Source of the DNA: Bolinopsis microptera
Taxonomy: Eukaryota; Ctenophora; Tentaculata; Lobata; Bolinopsidae
Length of the DNA: 64,000 bases
Reading direction: 5' to 3'
NCBI RefSeq assembly: GCF_026151205.1
Contig: NC_087072.1
Span: 15,290,169 to 15,354,168, forward strand
Shown: piece after piece, positions 45,005 through 60,903 of the stretch
How positions within the stretch are numbered: position 1 is the first letter of the stretch
How the letters are laid out: each line of letters opens with the position of its first letter
The notes under the pieces: generated by a model
What the model was told of the DNA's origin: nothing
What the model saw: the letters and a program-made list of their open reading frames with translations, nothing else
Databases searched by the model: none
Translations under genes and position numbers: made by a program

Positions 45005-45125
45005 TATCAGTTCAGAAGCGTGTTGAAAAGAGGGTGGACGGCGTTGTAAGATAAAGTTCAACACCAGCTGTTTCCTGCAGACGCTCACTGCGTTCTTCTA
45101 ATCAGCTGAGCCGGGGCTTCATACT
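45005..45125 (+). repeat. Conserved 3'-flank block of the galectin units (copy 3)
   Basis: Same block as 9875-9993, following gene 2. Confidence 0.7.
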
Positions 45126-45179
45126 CAACGAATATGTTGATTATTATGAACACATCTACTGAATAAAGCATGCTGGAAC

Positions 45180-45581
45180 TTCACATTTTGACTTGAATAT
45201 CTGGTGATTTTAGAAAAATATTTTCTTACTCTTTTATTATGTTGTCCTTTTATCTTATAAAGTTGTACTATTTAGCAAACAAAGTTTTACTTTTCGACAA
45301 AAATTTTCTATAATGTAAACTATGTGAGTCGTATAAATGTTTCGGAGTACATCGTGGAATAAAATAATGATCTGTGTTACTGTTTCCCGTAAAATATTTG
45401 TGTCACCGAGACTAACAAACTGCTACATGCGAAAAACTGATTATTGGTAACTGCAAGAGTGACTACCTTTGATGAGGGACAAACAGATTGAGTAATTAAT
45501 ATATTGCCCAGAGGCACTTATTTATAGCGAATTGATTGTTTTGTTTCCCCACTGTGAAATATTTTGTAATAACTTATTGAG
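45180..45581 (+). promoter_or_regulatory. Promoter/5' UTR of galectin gene 3
   Basis: Close copy of the gene 1 promoter (10430-10768) with an extra 40 bp. The TATA-like TTATTTATAG ends about 55 bp before the ATG, as in gene 1. Confidence 0.55.
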
Positions 45582-49340
<3,759 letters not shown>

Positions 49341-49474
49341 GTTAAGGTAAGTTACGGCTATTTTAGTTTGAAGTTTCATCCAGCCTTCATCACAAAATAA
49401 CTCATTAAATATCTATAAAGTGTAATTATGACCAGTAAGTTATTATGTTTCAATTATAAAAGTGCAACTCTCTT

Positions 49475-49600
49475 ATCAATCGAGAAGCGGGTTTGAAGAC
49501 GGTAGACGGCGTTGTAAGATAAAGATCAACATTCAACACCAGCTGTTTCCTGCAGACGCTCACTGCGTTCTTCTAATCAGCTGAGCCGGGGCTTCATACT
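49475..49600 (+). repeat. Conserved 3'-flank block of the galectin units (copy 4)
   Basis: Same block as 9875-9993, following gene 3. Confidence 0.7.
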
Positions 49601-49639
49601 CAACGAATATGTTGATTATTATGAACATATCTACTGAAA

Positions 49640-50290
49640 AAGCATGCTTGGAACGTTTTGACTTGCATATCTGCCGATAAACTAAGATCGCCAGATATTC
49701 AAGTCAAAATGTTAAGAAATATTTTCTTACTCTTTTATTGTGTTGTCCTCGTATCTCAATAAAGTTGTATTCTTTAGCAAACAAAGTTTTGTATTCCAAC
49801 AAACATCTTCTCTAATGTAAACTGTAAACTATGTGTGTCGTTTAAGTACTTCAGAGTGAATCATAAAATAAAATAATGATCTTTATTCCCCGTCACTGAG
49901 ACTTTAACAACCTGTGTCACTGAGAAAAAAAAACAATTTTCCGTAAACTTTGTCGACCGAGTTGTTTCCCTGAAGGCAAAAAGTAGAGAATAAGTATTTG
50001 TGTTCAGATATGCTAGGAGGTCACCAAATGTTGCAATGTTGTCGACAATTATAACGACTTATTCAAAGTATTCGCTGTTGTAAGGTCCATGGCACACTGC
50101 ACTTTTCCCAAAATATTAATGCGTCGAAAGTTAGCGAACTATTCACGTTCTTAACTGTTGAAATTTGGATTTTGGGTTGACCACCAGCCACCTGAGACTC
50201 ACCTCTATCTGATAGAGTCTATCCACAACAATTTGGTCTCTGTTAAAGTAAGGTTTTTCTCGAAAAGGAATGTAATGACTAGTTTAATTT
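49640..50290 (+). repeat. Duplicated promoter-type flank without a signal exon (partner 31560-32265)
   Basis: Starts like the galectin promoters and continues with the AGGAGGTCACCAAATGTTGC block. No ATG signal exon follows. It marks the 3' edge of the last galectin unit. Confidence 0.65.
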
Positions 50291-50802
50291 TTCTGGTTTG
50301 CCCAGGACCTGGATTGCGGAAAGGGTTTATCTCTTGGTACTGGCGCCTCTTTTGTTAATTTTTACCTTATATTATACAATATATTTGTAATACGTTTTTT
50401 GAGATTAACTAGGCCAGCTAAATAGGAAACATAAAAAGGAAGCTCGTCACTACTAACTGATTGCGATCCAGCTTGACAAGTTAATATTGATTTGCCAAGA
50501 TTCGCCCTCTTTCCTCCCCTTTGCAATACGAGCTCGGAAGAAGGAGCTCTGCCATTGAAGTACCTATCGAGAATGACTCAAACCGAAAATTTTATAAGTC
50601 GAAATTTGTTTCAAAGTTTTTCTGGAAACTACTTTTGTCCATGTTTCATGTTACCCTTACAGTTACCCTTACAGTTACTCACCCTACTACTACTACTACT
50701 ACTGATCATTATGAGCCGAAAATATTTTTTCGGTCTTCTCAAGTCCATACCTACATTCGGAAGGCTGTGGATGTGTCATGTGATTGATTCCATATACTTA
50801 TA

Positions 50803-51394
50803 GGGGGGCATGACACGTCTCCAATGTCTCCAATGTCTCTTGTCTTTTTTGAAAAGATAGGGTGCGGAGACGTGTCCTGGAGACATTTGAGACATTGGAG
50901 ACACAGCTTTTGGAGACATTGGGGACATTGGGGACATTGGAAACACAGCTTTTGGAGACATTGGAGACATTGGGGACATTGGGGACATAAAATGGATATT
51001 AGGGGCATTGGAGACATTGGAGACACAGCTTTTGGAGACATTGGGAACATTGGGGACATAAAATGGATAGTAGGGGCACTGGGATATTTTGAAGTTTGTG
51101 TCTCTAGTAATCAACGTATTCCTTCTATTCATTTTCACCAAGTTTTGTAGAAATTTAGAACAATGGAGACAAATTGCTCTATACTCACAGTAACTAGTAG
51201 GGATCACACAGACAGACAAGAATCTTTTAGTTCTTGATTCCTTGAGGATGTCTCCAAAAGCTGTGTCTCCAATGTCCCCAATGTCTCCAATGTCCCCAAT
51301 GTCTCCAACAAAAGCTGTGTCTATAATGCCTCCAATGTCTCCAGGACACGTCTCCGCACCCTATCTTTTCAAAAAAGACTATGATATGTCCCCC
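50803..51394. mobile_element. G-terminal foldback element with TCTCCAATG minisatellite
   Basis: It starts with six G then CATGACACG and ends with ATATGT and five C. TTTGAAAAGATAGGGTGCGG near 50848 pairs with its complement near 51348, and GGAGACGTGTCCTGGAGACA pairs with the complement near 51325. The arms hold 9-12 bp units (GGAGACATT, GGGGACATT, AGACACAGCTTTT), longer on the left (50870-51065). A clear target duplication was not found. Confidence 0.7.
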
Positions 51395-51821
51395 TCATAT
51401 GAACTCTACCCCAGATCTAGCCCATTTCTAGGTCAATTATATTCAATGGATCACATCACTAATTATACGGCACAAGCTTCAAGCTTGTATGTTAATTACT
51501 TAATGACGTATATGGTGGTCATATCACTCCTGACCCAAGATCTGGCAGCCGTTGAAACGAGGAAGTTACTAAGCATTTTGTTAATCTCGTTAAACAAATT
51601 AGTTGGTTGATCATTTGATAATGTCATCATGCTATGCGACACCCTAATTAGTGATAGGGCTTCCTGCACGATCCCATAGAACGGATCTACTTCTAGTGCC
51701 AACGCAAAGAAAAGTCGTATTGGTTAGTCAATTATACTTATAGGGTCGGATAAATTAGGGACAATAAGGTTAGTCAACATCTGTTAATTGAGAGACTACA
51801 CATAGTATTAGGAGACTACCT

Positions 51822-52345
51822 TAGTCGGTAATATTATGGGGGGTCTAATTTGGTCCTTTTCGGGCCAAAGAACTCTATTTATAACAGTCCATATTTTTAT
51901 CCCCCATAATTTAACCCCCCGAGTCAAATTTTGGTGTTCCTTTTGGTATATCAGTCATATTATGCTTAACGTTTCTTTCATTCATGTCCAGAAGTATGCT
52001 TACGTTATTGTTTGCTGAATTGAAGCTAGTTCTGGTTCAAAAAGTCCGATCTGTCTGCTATTCCCCACATCCCTTCAATATGAGGGGTTAACTAGGAACA
52101 ATTTAAATTTAAATTTCAGATCAGCAACTTCAGACGAATAATAATAATACAAGTTCAGCAGCAGCTGTTTCGTTGCATTAAATTTGGTGTGAAAGCGGCA
52201 ATGCCGTTATAATTACGGAAAAATTTTTTATCAATATTTTTGTTTCGATATTTTTTCACGAAAGGAAAGATGCAGTTAAAATTGTGGGGGGTCAAATTTG
52301 GTTCTTTTCGGACCAAAATATTACCGACTAAGGTATTAGCAGCAC
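51822..52345. repeat. Inverted-repeat element with GGGGGGTC words
   Basis: TACCTTAGTCGGTAATATT at about 51818 is the complement of AATATTACCGACTAAGGTA at 52318-52336. Just inside the left end is ATGGGGGGTCTAATTTGG, and TGGGGGGTCAAATTTGG lies near 52285 in the same orientation. Non-autonomous element; no ORF. Confidence 0.6.
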
Positions 52346-52860
52346 TAGCTCTCCGTGACATCAATTTGGATGTGTGACCACAGATGGTTAGCTTTGAGTC
52401 ATTTCCTCATTTGATTTATTTCCACAACTTACTTGGCTCCCATTAGTGGATCACTTCATATACATAAATCGAAATAAGTTAACAAATGTAAAGTGTAAAC
52501 CTTATTTAACTCGTGACAGCATAGTGAAGTAATAGATGCAAGCATGACAAGTATTTAAGACTTAGAATTCATAGTTAATTCCAGTCATTCGTGTTAATCA
52601 CTGTTATGTTTGACTTAAATTAGGTATTGTTTATACACTGCTGTTATATATTTAAAACCGACTTAACAAATCTCTTTTATAAGGCACACAAAAACGGTTA
52701 ATAAATCCACTTTTGGAATTTATAAACAGGCAGTCAGTGAGTCTTCATGACTCTTAAGTAGTGGCTTATCATTAAACTTCACTCCTTTTGAGTCTCTCCT
52801 ATAAGATACATCCGGCAGATGGCTAATGGCTATCTTTATACCCTGCAGATCTTAACCTTT

Positions 52861-53377
52861 CACAGCTATGAGCCCGAAAATTAGTTCATTTCCAACTCAC
52901 CTAGTGGCTAGTAGCTACTGCTAGGTACCTAGCTGCGATGTCTTACACATAGCATATAATTTCGAGCCACACTCAAAAATTCTCGGCTACTGCGTTTAAT
53001 CACATAATACTTCATAAAACAATGGGTCGAACAGTACTATTACTGCGCTACAAGGAAACGGCATTTAAAAATAGCCCAACAATTAAATACATTTCGTGAA
53101 TATGGCTCTCCTATTCCATACCCTACTCTCTTTAACCTCAGTTCAGTTCTTTTTGACGGCCGTGAATTTTTACGGAAAAAGGGTTGCGGGTATTTAGGGA
53201 GCGGTCATTTAAGTCAATTTTTTATAATTTCTTTAATTTGATGAAGAGACACTAACCCCCGTCAAATCTACTCAATTTTTAGGTCTGAGTCAAATTGTAT
53301 ACCCTTAATTTAAAATCACTGTTGTACTTGTATTGCCCACAACCATGATAATTTTCTGATCAAGGAACCGAAATAAA
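52861..53377 (+). repeat. Upstream flank of the Ly6-like gene, duplicated at 56931-57424
   Basis: The two flanks are about 93% alike (TAGCTACTGCTAGGTACCTA, TTTTTACGGAAAAAGG). It probably contains the promoter; no TATA box stands out. Confidence 0.75.
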
Positions 53378-53840
53378 ATGAATTCAATGAAAGTTCTCCT
53401 GTTGTTGGCCGCCTTGGTTGGAGTCTCGGTCGCTATCAAGTGCAAAGTCGGTATAGCCTCCGCTGCCGTTGACGTAGATTGTACCAGTGGTCTCGGGAAA
53501 TGCTTGACGTAAGCAAATTTAAATTAACCCCATAAACATTAATAACAACAGTTATAGTACAGTATCTTATTTAATTTAGTACATTAATTAATCATTAGAA
53601 ATATTTTCAATGACAATTTATATAATGTATCCAATTTTATTGGATAAAACACATTATCTGCACAGGATTGAAGCACTGGGAATAAAAACATATTCTTGTG
53701 GAACCGGTTGTGGGGAAGTGACAAGCTGTAAGGAATGCAGCACTGAACTCTGCAACTCTGCCATGGGATTCGGATTGGGGACGAACCATCTCCTTATGTT
53801 GGCTCTCTTGCAATCTGTCATCTTCTTTTTTGTTCAGTAA
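53378..53840 (+). CDS. Ly6/uPAR-like GPI-anchored protein, intact copy (101 aa)
   Basis: Exons 53378-53508 and 53666-53840, GT-AG, phase 2. The protein has a signal peptide (MNSMKVLLLLAALVGVSVA), a small mature domain with eight cysteines (IKCKVG, VDCTSG, GKCLT, YSCGTGCG, TSCKECSTELCNS) and a hydrophobic C-tail (NHLLMLALLQSVIFFFVQ) after a small-residue site (SAMG). Cysteine spacing and the final ...C-x-x-x-LCN are typical of three-finger Ly6/uPAR domains, and the tail of a GPI signal. Eight instead of ten cysteines suggests one disulfide is lost. It lies inside the Ric-8 intron on the opposite strand. Confidence 0.8.
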
Positions 53841-56800
53841 AGAGAGGACATTTATTCGAGTTCATTATTCTCAGGGATTGGACTGGCTAAAAGATTATCA
53901 TCCCATTAGAGACATTCACTTAACATTACTGGAGGGGTTCTTGAAACAATGAACATATAATTATAGGATATATATCGCTTAATATTGCATCCATAATTTC
54001 GTAAGGGATTTAATTTTTAGTTGTATTATTAATTGCTAATAGTAATATGTTAATATTCTTACTTTTAGTGAATACAGCTTTCTGAAGAAAGAAAAACCGT
54101 TTTTTCTTTACTCCAAAATTGTTCAATTAAGAGATATACATAGTCATAATTGATATACATCATTGATATTAACAAGAAATGAGTCCGCTTTTCTTTTGTG
54201 GATGGCCGCTCAATTTCCCGATCCGTGATGGCGTATTTTATCATATTCCATACAACCTGGGGACCCCAGTCTTTACTGTTCATAAGCAAGCAGATATGGC
54301 GGAGTGACAGGCCGAGCGCCGCCCAGTTAATATAATTCCATATTGAATTTTTAAATTGTGTATATTTCTATGTAACCATATGTTTATTGTTTATGCAACC
54401 TGACACGGATCTGTGCAAAATAGTAATACTAACTCAAAATAATATAATAATATGATTGCTATAAATTAGTGCCTAGTGGGATACATACATGGTGAAATGA
54501 ACAATGTACTTGGTCAGTTCAGCACCGCCCGCCAACAATTGTTTAATAGGTACAGATTATCGCGCAAAATAACTTTGCGCAGGTAGGAACGTGGGCGCTA
54601 ACTGTGGGCGAGGGCATCTACGCTCGCTCGCTCGCTCGCAGGATCACGAGATCACATACTGCAATGTAATATTTATATATTTAATATGCAAAAAAAGTAG
54701 CGGAGGAAGTAGCAAACAAGTACGTTTCGCCACTGCACGTGACAATCGCACTTTCAAATGCCCAAAATCCAGTCTCATCGCACTTTCTCAGGAATCTTGG
54801 TAGGGGAATAATATACACAACTTCAAACTTGTACTTTGTGATTGTCGCTCCCATTTGCTTACGTTGTAGGCCAGCCGCGCAAGACTGCGCGGCTGTATCG
54901 TGGCTTACGCATTACGCTAAATTATGAATGAATTAACGATGAGGCCGAGCGAGGGTAACGACGCAAGCGAATAAGTAATTTAAGTGAAAAGCCAACCCGA
55001 GCCCTAAACAATCGAATTCGTGTTTTACTAGCCAAAATAGTTTTTCCCATATCTCTCTAGGGAAGCATTTTTACCCTACGTCGTGCCCATGGGGATTGAT
55101 TCGGGATCAGCGTCCAAAATACACCGAATTGAATCAAATTACTTTTACACCCTCAAGGCCTATTCACAAGAATTTTTAAAAATTTGGCCGAGCGATTTAG
55201 TGGTACTGGTAGCGGCTCGGGTTAGGGTTCCGGTTAGGCCTAGGGTTAGGGTTATGGATAGCTTCGGGGCTATAGTTAGGGTTACGGGTTAAGGGAGTAG
55301 ACTCTATAACAAAACAATTTTACATAAACACTAATTTAAAGTTTGAGTAAAACTATTTTGTTCGTCTGCAAAACCGTAAAAACCAACGTCACGTGATAAT
55401 TTTTGCGCGAGCGAATTAGTAAAACTAAAAGCTGTACTTTGTACCAAAGTTAAAAAACTGATTTTCATCATTTCTATTTTTTAACGAAGATCATGTTTAA
55501 AATGAATTCAAGTTGGCTAGGGCGCCAATGCCTGATCACTGAAATCCTTTCAGAAAAAATTTTGAAGATTGACTGTTAAGTGATTTAGTGTTTAACTTGA
55601 CCATTGTTAATGGTGTGGCCCGGCGTGCGCTACTTCGTAGCACTTGCCAACATTTCGAGAAGAAAGCGGCGCGCGCTACTTCGAGGAAATTTAGACGAGT
55701 AACATCCGTCAAGTGTTTAACACGCTCGGAATTGAACGGAAGAAATGCGGTCGCGCGATTCGTGACCGATTGGGCTCCTTACCACTTACTATCAATTATA
55801 CTTATAGTCTCCGCCAACCCTAACCCTAATTCAACTCCTAACTAAAGCATATGCTGAAACCCTTTATAATTATAACTCTAATGAGAAATTAAACTAACTT
55901 CCGTATATTATATGGTATTATTATTATATTATATGGTCATACTCATATGTCATATCACGTGCAACGTGATCGAGACAGATTTTGGGCAATATCAAATATC
56001 TGATCTCACCAAGGGAGTATTTTACCGTTTGACTATTGTTAATGGTCTGGCCCGGCGAGTAACATCCGTCAATTTTACCGTATGTCGCGTGGAGTTTTGT
56101 TATTCGGAATCAGCGTTTAAAAATACCAACGATTCAGTAAGATTTAATATGAATAATTATAAACTGTCAGTGTCGGGGCACTTTCAGAAAATTTTCGAAA
56201 TTCGAATGTAAAGTGCCTATTTAGCACGCAAGATTTTTATTTAGTATAAATGGTAAATACATGATACAACAATTTACGGGTGATACTCGTGACTCATAGA
56301 ATATTTAGTATTTGTAACAAATGACAATTTACGGATCATTCATCCGTCAACATTTTGGAAAAAACTTTTTAAAGATGCCCAAAATAATTGGAAATTTTTT
56401 GAAAATTAAAACGGTCATAACTTAATCGAAAGCTAAAGTAGAATACAAAATTTGAATGCAAATTGATGCAAAAGCTTAATATATAAACATATCATTATAT
56501 ATATAATTATATTTATAAATATATTATAAAATTATATATAAACATTTTAAAAAATGTTCAAACGCCGCGCATATAACATATTGCATATGTTATATTAACG
56601 CGCATTTTTGCATGTGGAATTTGACGGACAATCAAAAAATGTACGCCAAACTTGATGAAGGAGTAACGCGCTCTGGTCAGCTGGTGGCTTTGCGTGCGAA
56701 AAGTGGTATGCCACATAGATTAAGCTGCGCTCTGGTTCAGAGCAGTGTGCAGTTCAGTGGTCTAGTTTTGCGCTTCCATGTTTGCAACTTTTTACCTTGA

Positions 56801-56924
56801 TTTTAAAGTTCTACTTATTATTATAAGTGATTTCCGTTTCTTTGCTTTCTTCATTTTAAAGATAATCAAGCGCTTGCAAGCAGTAGTTGGAGCAAATAAT
56901 ATCACTATCAGCTACTGTATGAGT
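53841..56924. other. Intergenic (Ric-8 intron) with TTAGGG-like words
   Basis: 53841-54095 is the duplicated 3' flank of the Ly6 gene (partner 60502-60750). 54625-54650 is a CTCG run. 55215-55290 holds six degenerate TTAGGG/GGTTAGG words and 55808-55825 the complementary CCCTAACCCTAA. 55585-55700 and 56020-56070 share GTTAATGGTSTGGCCCGGCG. 56571-56595 is a perfect 11-bp-arm palindrome (ATATAACATAT). No gene recognised. Confidence 0.5.
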
Positions 56925-56930
56925 AAACAA

Positions 56931-57424
56931 AATTTGAGCCCGAAAATTAGTTCATTTCCAACTCACCTAGTGGCTAGTAGTAGTAGCTACTGCTAGGTAC
57001 CTAGCTGCGATGTCTTACACATTAACAAGTAATATATAAACGTTTTCGAGCCACACTAAAAAATTCGCGGATTTTAATCAAATAATACTTCATAAAACAA
57101 CGGGTCGAACAGTACTATTACTGCGCTACAAGGAGACGGCATTTAAAAATAGCCCAACAATTAAACACATTCCGTGAATATGGCTCTCCCATTCCATACC
57201 CTACTCTCTTTAACCTGAGTTCAGTTCTTTTTGACGGCCGTGAATTTTTACGGAAAAAGGTTGCGGGTATTTAGGGAGCGGTCATTTAAGTCAATTTTTT
57301 ATGATTTCTTTAATTTGATGAAGAGACACTAACCCCCGTCAAATATACCCAATTTTTAGGTTTGAGTAAAATTGTATACCCTTAATTTAAAATCATTGAA
57401 CCTATGAATGGATAATATTGTTGT
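56931..57424 (+). repeat. Duplicated upstream flank of the second Ly6 copy
   Basis: Counterpart of 52861-53340; interrupted at 57432 by the 2.5-kb element and resuming at 59981. Confidence 0.75.
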
Positions 57425-57969
57425 ATTGCCCAGGGGGGAATGCAACGTCAATTAATGTCAATTAATGTCAATTAATGTCAATTAATGTCAATTAATGTCA
57501 ATTAATGTCAATGTCAGTTTTGCAAAATTTTGGAATACTGACATTAATTGACACGATATTTTTCGACCAGAGATTATGTAGTTCTACCATATTTTTAGCA
57601 CTTTAGAACGTTTATATCATCAATTTATTCACTACTATCACATATGGAAATGTGAAATGTGAAAAAATTCAGATCATTAAACAATAAAACTAAAATAATA
57701 CGGTTTTCCGAAATTAAATTTTCTTAAATGGGCGTGGCCATCCAAGGGCGTGGTTCTCAACATCATCAGAACTTAAAACCCACATTAAACGAAATGCCTT
57801 CATGTCATTTATATTTGAATAACGAATCTTAAACAGCTAACATTACTCCTTCATACTAAAAAAGCCGATTCTAGATATTTTACCTGTATAAGAAACCAAT
57901 AAAATATGGGCGTGGCCGGTGGGGACCGAAGATGGAAGAGATCTTACAAACTCTGAAAAACTCTTACAA

Positions 57970-59029
57970 ACTCTGAAAAACTCTTACAAACTCTGAAAAA
58001 AACTCTAAATTTGTTCTATTTGCTGATGACACAAATATCTTCGTCGCTGCAAAAAGTAAAAACCTAGCATACAAAAAAGCCAATGAAGTCCTAAGTTCCG
58101 TACACCGCTACATGCTTGCCAATAAACTTCACATAAACACTGGCAAGAGCTGTTACCTTGAATTCTCAAACTCTCGATCCAACAAAGATGAAGATACTCC
58201 CTCTGATCAAGAAATAAATATCAATGGCATACCTTTGGAGAGAGTACATGAAACTAAATTCTTAGGCGTAACAATCGATGAAGACCTAAACTGGAATGCA
58301 CATAGAGGTAAATTAGCAAAAAAACTAGCCAGCTGCTGTGGCATGCTAAATAGAATCAAAGATAACATTCCCACATCACTCCACAAAGATCTGTATCACA
58401 CTCTGTTTGAAAGCTATCTTGCTTATGGTATAACAGTCTGGGGAGGAGCATCTAACAAAAAACTCGAACCTCTGTTCAAAGCACAGAAAATGTGTGCCCG
58501 CATAATGTTTGGTGATAAAGAAGCATACTTGGATAAGTTCAAAACTAGTGCCGCGATGCACACCCTATGGGGAGCAAATCCTGGGCAACGAATTCTACAG
58601 AAAAGAGCATACTAAACCCCTCTTCAACACTCATGAAATCATGAATGTGCATAATCTGTACTTCTACCACTGTATTAATGACATCTTCAAGGTCTTGAAA
58701 TATAGAACCCCTATATCACTTTACTCCCTCTTTGAAACATCTGGCAGACTTGGCAAAGAGACACTCATTCTCACACCTAAACCATCAGACAGCTACATAT
58801 ATAGAGCAGGGACAATCTGGAACACAGTACGACAAAATCTCATGCTAACTACATTCACCTGTAAGCCCAATCACCTCAAATCATCCATAAAAATAACCAT
58901 CGCTCACACTCAAAAGGAAGGAGAACCAAATGACTGGAACTTAGCCTTAAACAGTGTTCGACAAAATTCAAAAACTTTAAAATTGACCTTGCCTAGATTA
59001 CTTAAGCTTACAAAAGCTGTAATATCTTA
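57970..59029 (+). pseudogene. LINE RT C-terminal fragment inside the 2.5-kb element
   Basis: It starts at SKFVLFADDTNIFVAA (catalytic FADD), then LANKLHINTGKSCYLEF, ETKFLGVTIDEDLNWNAH, YLAYGITVWGG and KMCARIMFG. A frameshift near 58550 moves to another frame with YGEQILGNEFYRKEHTKPLF, HNLYFYHCINDIFKVLKYRT and GTIWNTVRQN, ending at a stop at 59027-59029. The order fits the RT to C-terminal part of a jockey/CR1-type LINE. It is 5'-truncated and has one frameshift. Confidence 0.8.
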
Positions 59030-59614
59030 GCAAAATATAACTTGCAGCAGCCCCATACCTTGTCATGAACATAATATCGATACTACCTCTGTGATCACAT
59101 CTTTCTCTGGGTGCAAAATGAATAGATATATATTATATAATAGATTATAGGTTTATCAGTTTTATAGAAATTTGAAAGTTTTATAGAAATTTATTTATAT
59201 ATGGATTATAAACATTTTTGTTTGTGTGTTCTGTGCTATGCATCTTTATACCTATTTTAGAAGAGATTTTTATAGAATATTGAAGTGCAGTAGGGTCAGT
59301 TTCAGACGAATTAAGCATAAATGACATCATTGCCATGTCTGAAGTGGTTTGTAAATGGGCCATTGTTAGCCCCAAGCATTTTGGTCCCTCATTCCTGCCA
59401 CTCAGCATTGCCTACTGTAAAGTAGAAATTTTTCTAAGACAATAGAGAAACTGACCCTGTCTCACTAAATTCTCCTAAATTCAACCACTTACCATAATAA
59501 AAATACTAACAACCAAATAAAGTTTTTTAAATAAAGAATATTTCCTCAAGTTTACGTCTAGCTAACCAATTCGTGGTTTAAGCTCTTATTTTATTTATGA
59601 TTAAAGGAATGTAA

Positions 59615-59675
59615 AATAAAACTTTTCGTTTCATTGAAAACTTTTCGTTTCATTGAAAACTTTTCGTTTCATTGG
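59615..59675. repeat. 18-bp tandem repeat (AAACTTTTCGTTTCATTG x 3)
   Basis: Three copies in a row inside the 2.5-kb element. Confidence 0.85.
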
Positions 59676-60026
59676 AAGCTGAATTTTTTTTGGTGGTCTT
59701 TGAACCTAAGGATCAACAGATAAGAACATACTCATAATTATTCAAGGACATTTTGTTTTTTTGAACTTACATATACGTAGACGTGAATATCTTGAATATT
59801 TATCGAATAATGATAGTCTCAAATTTCAAGACAAATTAATGTCAATTAATGTCAATTAATGTCAATTAATGTCAATTAATGTCAATTAATGTCAATTAAT
59901 GTCAATTAATGTCAATTAATGTCAATGTCAGTTTGGGGTTTTCATGGAATACTGACATTAATTGACGTTGCATTCCCCCCATTGCCCATAACCATGATAA
60001 TTTTCTAACCAAGGAACCGAAATAAA

Positions 60027-60501
60027 ATGAATTCAATGAAAGTTCTCCTGTTAATGGCCGCCTTGGTTGGAGTCTCGGTCGCTATCAAGTGCAAAGTCGG
60101 TTTAAACTCCGCTGCCGCTGACGTAGATTGTACCAGTGATGTCGAAATAATGCTTGACGTAAGCAAATTTAAATTAACCCCATAAACATTAATAACAACA
60201 GTTATTATAGTACAGTATCTTATTTAATTTAGAACATTAATTAATCATTAGAAATAGTTTCAATGACAATTTATATAATATATATACAATTTTATTGGAT
60301 AAAACACATTATCTGCACAGGGTTGAAGTATTTGGATTTAAAACATATTCTTGTGGGACCGCGACCGGTTGTGAGGGACTGACAGGCTGTAAAGAATGCA
60401 GCACTGAACTCTGCAACTCTGCCATGGGATTCGGATTGGGGACGAACCATCTCCTTATGTTGGCTCTCTTGCAATCTGTCATCTTCTTTTTTGTTCAGTA
60501 A
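60027..60501 (+). pseudogene. Ly6/uPAR-like gene, second copy with 1-nt frameshift
   Basis: Exons 60027-60158 and 60321-60501 align to the first copy. Exon 1 is 132 nt, not 131: the segment coding GLGKCL reads GATGTCGAAATAATGCTTGA, one base longer. The splice then joins out of frame and reaches a stop at once (D-G-stop). Exon 2 itself is intact (YSCGTATGCEGLTGC, CSTELCNS, NHLLMLALLQSVIFFFVQ). A transposon sits about 45 bp before the ATG. Likely dead, though a sequencing indel would restore it. Confidence 0.7.
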
Positions 60502-60903
60502 AGAGAGGACATTTATTCGTGCTCATTATTCTCAGAGATTGGACTGGCTAAAACATTCTCATCCCATTAGAGACATTTGCTTAACATTACTGGAGGGGTT
60601 CTTGAAACAATGCAAATGGACATAGAATTATAGGATATATCGCTTAAATTGTTCCCATAATTAATTTTTAGTTGTGTTATTAATTGCTAATAGTATTATG
60701 TACTTTTAGTGAATACAGCTTTCTGAAGAAAAAAAAACCGTTTTTTCATTATCAGTATTTACAACAATTCATCTAGTTTGATCGATTCAAAGGGAAACAA
60801 ATTCCTCATTTGTCGAATACTATAAATGAGGATTTTGAAACATTTAGTCTCAGTTTATTAATTCTAAGCCATTCATATACAATACGAGCCTCTAGTGATA
60901 TTA

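Larger units (their letters stand above)
57433..59980. mobile_element. 2.5-kb G-terminal hairpin transposon with perfect 28-bp TIR
   Basis: Flanked by the 8-bp duplication ATTGCCCA (57425-57432 and 59981-59988). The first 28 bp (GGGGGGAATGCAACGTCAAT onward) are the exact complement of the last 28. Each end also holds direct copies of ATTAATGTCA (six at 57451-57510, about eight at 59835-59922) followed by CAATGTCAGTTT...GGAATACTGACATTAATTGA, which folds back on the repeats. The first copy of the Ly6 gene lacks it, giving an empty site near 53331. The interior carries a LINE fragment, so the pair of ends may mobilise captured DNA. Confidence 0.88.

Noticed and set aside
50776-51219. Met/Ser/Pro/Cys repeat ORFs on both strands
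   Set aside because: Translation of the TCTCCAATG minisatellite within a foldback element.
54591-54927. Two overlapping short plus ORFs near a CTCG run
   Set aside because: No domain, no conserved flanks, no splice context.
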